NCBI RefSeq assembly: GCF_002434505.1
Contig: NZ_DJKE01000012.1
Coordinates: 310,001-374,000, forward strand
Direction of reading: 5' to 3'
Length of the DNA stretch: 64,000 bases
Origin: Brevundimonas sp. UBA6550
GTDB taxonomy: Bacteria > Pseudomonadota > Alphaproteobacteria > Caulobacterales > Caulobacteraceae
The notes beneath the pieces are model-generated. The model saw nothing but the letters and a program-made list of their open reading frames with translations, was not told the DNA's origin and did no database searches. Position 1 is the stretch's first letter. Every line of letters begins with the position of its first letter. This document shows positions 62,873-64,000 of the stretch, piece after piece. Made by a program: the position numbers and the translations under genes.

Positions 62873-63302
62873 GCGATGCGACCTCCTGGCGGCCGAGCTG
62901 GCGCAGATGAAGGATGAGCTGGCCGAATGGCGGCGACAGGCGTCGGAAGAGCGCAACGTTGTCGTCCACGGCGAGCTTCGGGACCGCTGGTCCAGGACGC
63001 TGCGTCTGGCCCCGTTGCTGTCGCAGGCTGTCATCCTGCTGGTCGAGCGCGAGGGGCGCGCGGTCCGCTACGACGCGATCGCGAGGGCGACTTGCCGACA
63101 CTTCGACGACCTTGCCGACCCCTGCACAAGCGCCAAGGTCACGGTGCACAAGGTGCGCCGGGCGATGGCGGCGGTCGGCATCAACGACGGGATCGAGACG
63201 GTTTGGGGCGTCGGCTATCGCATGCGCCCGAATGCAGCGGCCGCGCTGAGGCGGGTCGTATTCGGGCCTGACGTGCCCGCCATCGTCGAGGTGGCGGCAT
63301 GA
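62865..63302 (+). CDS. Winged-helix protein with a CtrA/OmpR-type DNA-binding domain
   Basis: A 145-residue protein without a receiver domain. Residues 1-35 form a coiled coil with a CERC motif. From about 50 the sequence follows the OmpR-type winged helix, with SAKVTVHKVRRAMAAVGI as recognition helix region and IETVWGVGYRM as the wing; CtrA of Caulobacter has IETVWGRGY at the same place as I recall. It could bind CtrA-like or other cell-cycle sites, but this is inference. Confidence 0.7.
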   Translation: MCERCDLLAAELAQMKDELAEWRRQASEERNVVVHGELRDRWSRTLRLAPLLSQAVILLVEREGRAVRYDAIARATCRHFDDLADPCTSAKVTVHKVRRAMAAVGINDGIETVWGVGYRMRPNAAAALRRVVFGPDVPAIVEVAA

Positions 63303-63787
63303 CGAGCCTTCGCCACCAGCGGATTGGTCTAAGCGAGGCTCAGGCTTTTGTCCTGGCTCATCATCGTCATCACCCGCCGCCTGTCGGTCACCTCTTCAGC
63401 TTGGGGGCTTACCGCGATGCGGATCTCGTTGGGGTCGCCATCGTCGGGCGGCCGGTTGCGCGGATGCGGGACGATGGGCTGACGGCTGAGATCTCACGGC
63501 TGTGCGTGAGAAGCGATCTGCCGAGCGTCACGGATCGTCATGGGAGATCGCATGCCAATGGGACGGCGAGCTTCCTGCTGTCCCGTTGCGCTCGTGCCGC
63601 AATGGCCCTCGGGTATCGGAGGATCGGGACCTACACGCTGGCCCGCGAAAGCGGAGTCAGCCTGCGCGCGGCGGGATGGTCGATGATTGCCGCAGTCAAA
63701 GGCCGAAGTTGGGACACCCCGTCGCGCCGGCGCACCGATAGGCATCCGACCGAGGGCAAGCTCCTGTGGGAGTTGGAGCATGCGTGA
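63299..63787 (+). CDS. XF1762-like phage protein (GNAT-type fold)
   Basis: A 162-residue protein: AFVLAHHRHHPPPVGHLFSL near the start and VGVAIVGRPVARMRDDG, then EISRLCVRSD and CARAAMALGYRRIGTYTL, match the XF1762 family common in phages, which has an acetyltransferase-like fold but no proven activity. Start overlaps the previous stop by four bases. Confidence 0.75.
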   Translation: MTSLRHQRIGLSEAQAFVLAHHRHHPPPVGHLFSLGAYRDADLVGVAIVGRPVARMRDDGLTAEISRLCVRSDLPSVTDRHGRSHANGTASFLLSRCARAAMALGYRRIGTYTLARESGVSLRAAGWSMIAAVKGRSWDTPSRRRTDRHPTEGKLLWELEHA

Positions 63788-64000
63788 CCTGTTCGGCGAG
63801 ACGCCTCGGCCGGCGGCGAAGGCGGGCGAGATCGCCCTGGCGATGGTGGTGCACGGGCAGACCGACAAGGCGTGGCTGCTGGCCGAGACCAACGATCGGC
63901 GCGACGCGCAGTGGGCGCCGAAGTCGCATGCGAAACGCGGCGAGGGCCGCGACGAGAACATCTGGACCATGCCGACCTGGCTGGCCCAGGAACGGGGGTG
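63780..64000 (+). CDS. Phage protein, 3' truncated by the window
   Basis: Begins MRDLFGETPRPAAKAGEIAL and stays open to the last base (73 codons). Start overlaps the preceding stop by eight bases. The motif RRDAQWAPKSH is seen, but the family is not recognised. The product cannot be judged from this part. Confidence 0.6.
   Translation, partial: MRDLFGETPRPAAKAGEIALAMVVHGQTDKAWLLAETNDRRDAQWAPKSHAKRGEGRDENIWTMPTWLAQERG

Larger units (their letters stand above)
48046..64000. mobile_element. Prophage or phage-derived integrative element, left part
   Basis: Starts at the tRNA 3' end with a tyrosine integrase and runs past the window. Phage character is shown by the integrase, cI/Cro-like divergent regulators with shared operators, a second-type replication set (sliding clamp, helicase, nuclease, ParB-like protein) and dense arrays of small overlapping genes. 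The right boundary and structural genes are outside the window. Confidence 0.85.

Overview
The window looks like the chromosome of a GC-rich alphaproteobacterium of the order Caulobacterales, most likely Brevundimonas or a close relative. This rests on a CcrM-type GANTC methyltransferase very close to the Caulobacter enzyme as I remember it, CtrA-like boxes and a GANTC site at ftsZ, a large TonB-dependent receptor, and gene content and codon use typical of that group. No database search was possible, so genus is an inference.

Bases 1-14667 and 30346-41928 hold a complete division and cell wall (dcw) cluster on the minus strand, in the order mraZ, rsmH, ftsL, ftsI, murE, murF, mraY, murD, ftsW, murG, then murC, murB, ddlB, ftsQ, ftsA, ftsZ, lpxC. 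Three things disturb the usual order. A block of about 15.7 kb lies between murG and murC; it carries katE, ccrM, a glycosyltransferase, a glycogen-debranching-like enzyme, mutY, dciA, two DsbA-like proteins, smc, a DUF559 gene and an MscS channel. A TonB-dependent receptor of more A/T-rich composition lies between ftsA and ftsZ. A plus-strand membrane gene lies between murC and murB. A four-box MraZ operator lies upstream of mraZ, and rnpB lies upstream of that.

Bases 42334-47755 are housekeeping: rnpB, a RelE/ParE toxin-antitoxin pair, an AmpD-like amidase, sppA, panD and a SIMPL-domain protein. Palindromic dispersed repeats are scattered through the chromosomal part. One forms inverted repeats around the DUF559 gene and supplies the C-termini of two convergent proteins; another is inserted in frame inside murD.

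From a CAU-anticodon tRNA (47970-48045) to the right edge the window is an integrated prophage or phage-derived element, cut off by the window. The leftward early genes encode a small membrane protein, a ParB-like protein, a phage sliding clamp (DnaN), several unknowns, then a PD-(D/E)XK nuclease, a SNF2-type helicase, a 64-residue protein and a tyrosine integrase, mostly joined by 1-4 base start/stop overlaps. Lipoprotein and membrane-protein genes look like accessory cargo. A cI-like and a Cro-like gene diverge at 59.2 kb, and the same 17-base operator (GTATG-N7-CATAC) occurs both there and in front of the leftward operon at 57.8 kb, a layout like the lambda OL/OR pair. Rightward genes after cro are small, overlapping and mostly unknown; they include a protein with a CtrA-like winged-helix domain and an XF1762-like protein. 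No structural phage genes are present inside the window.
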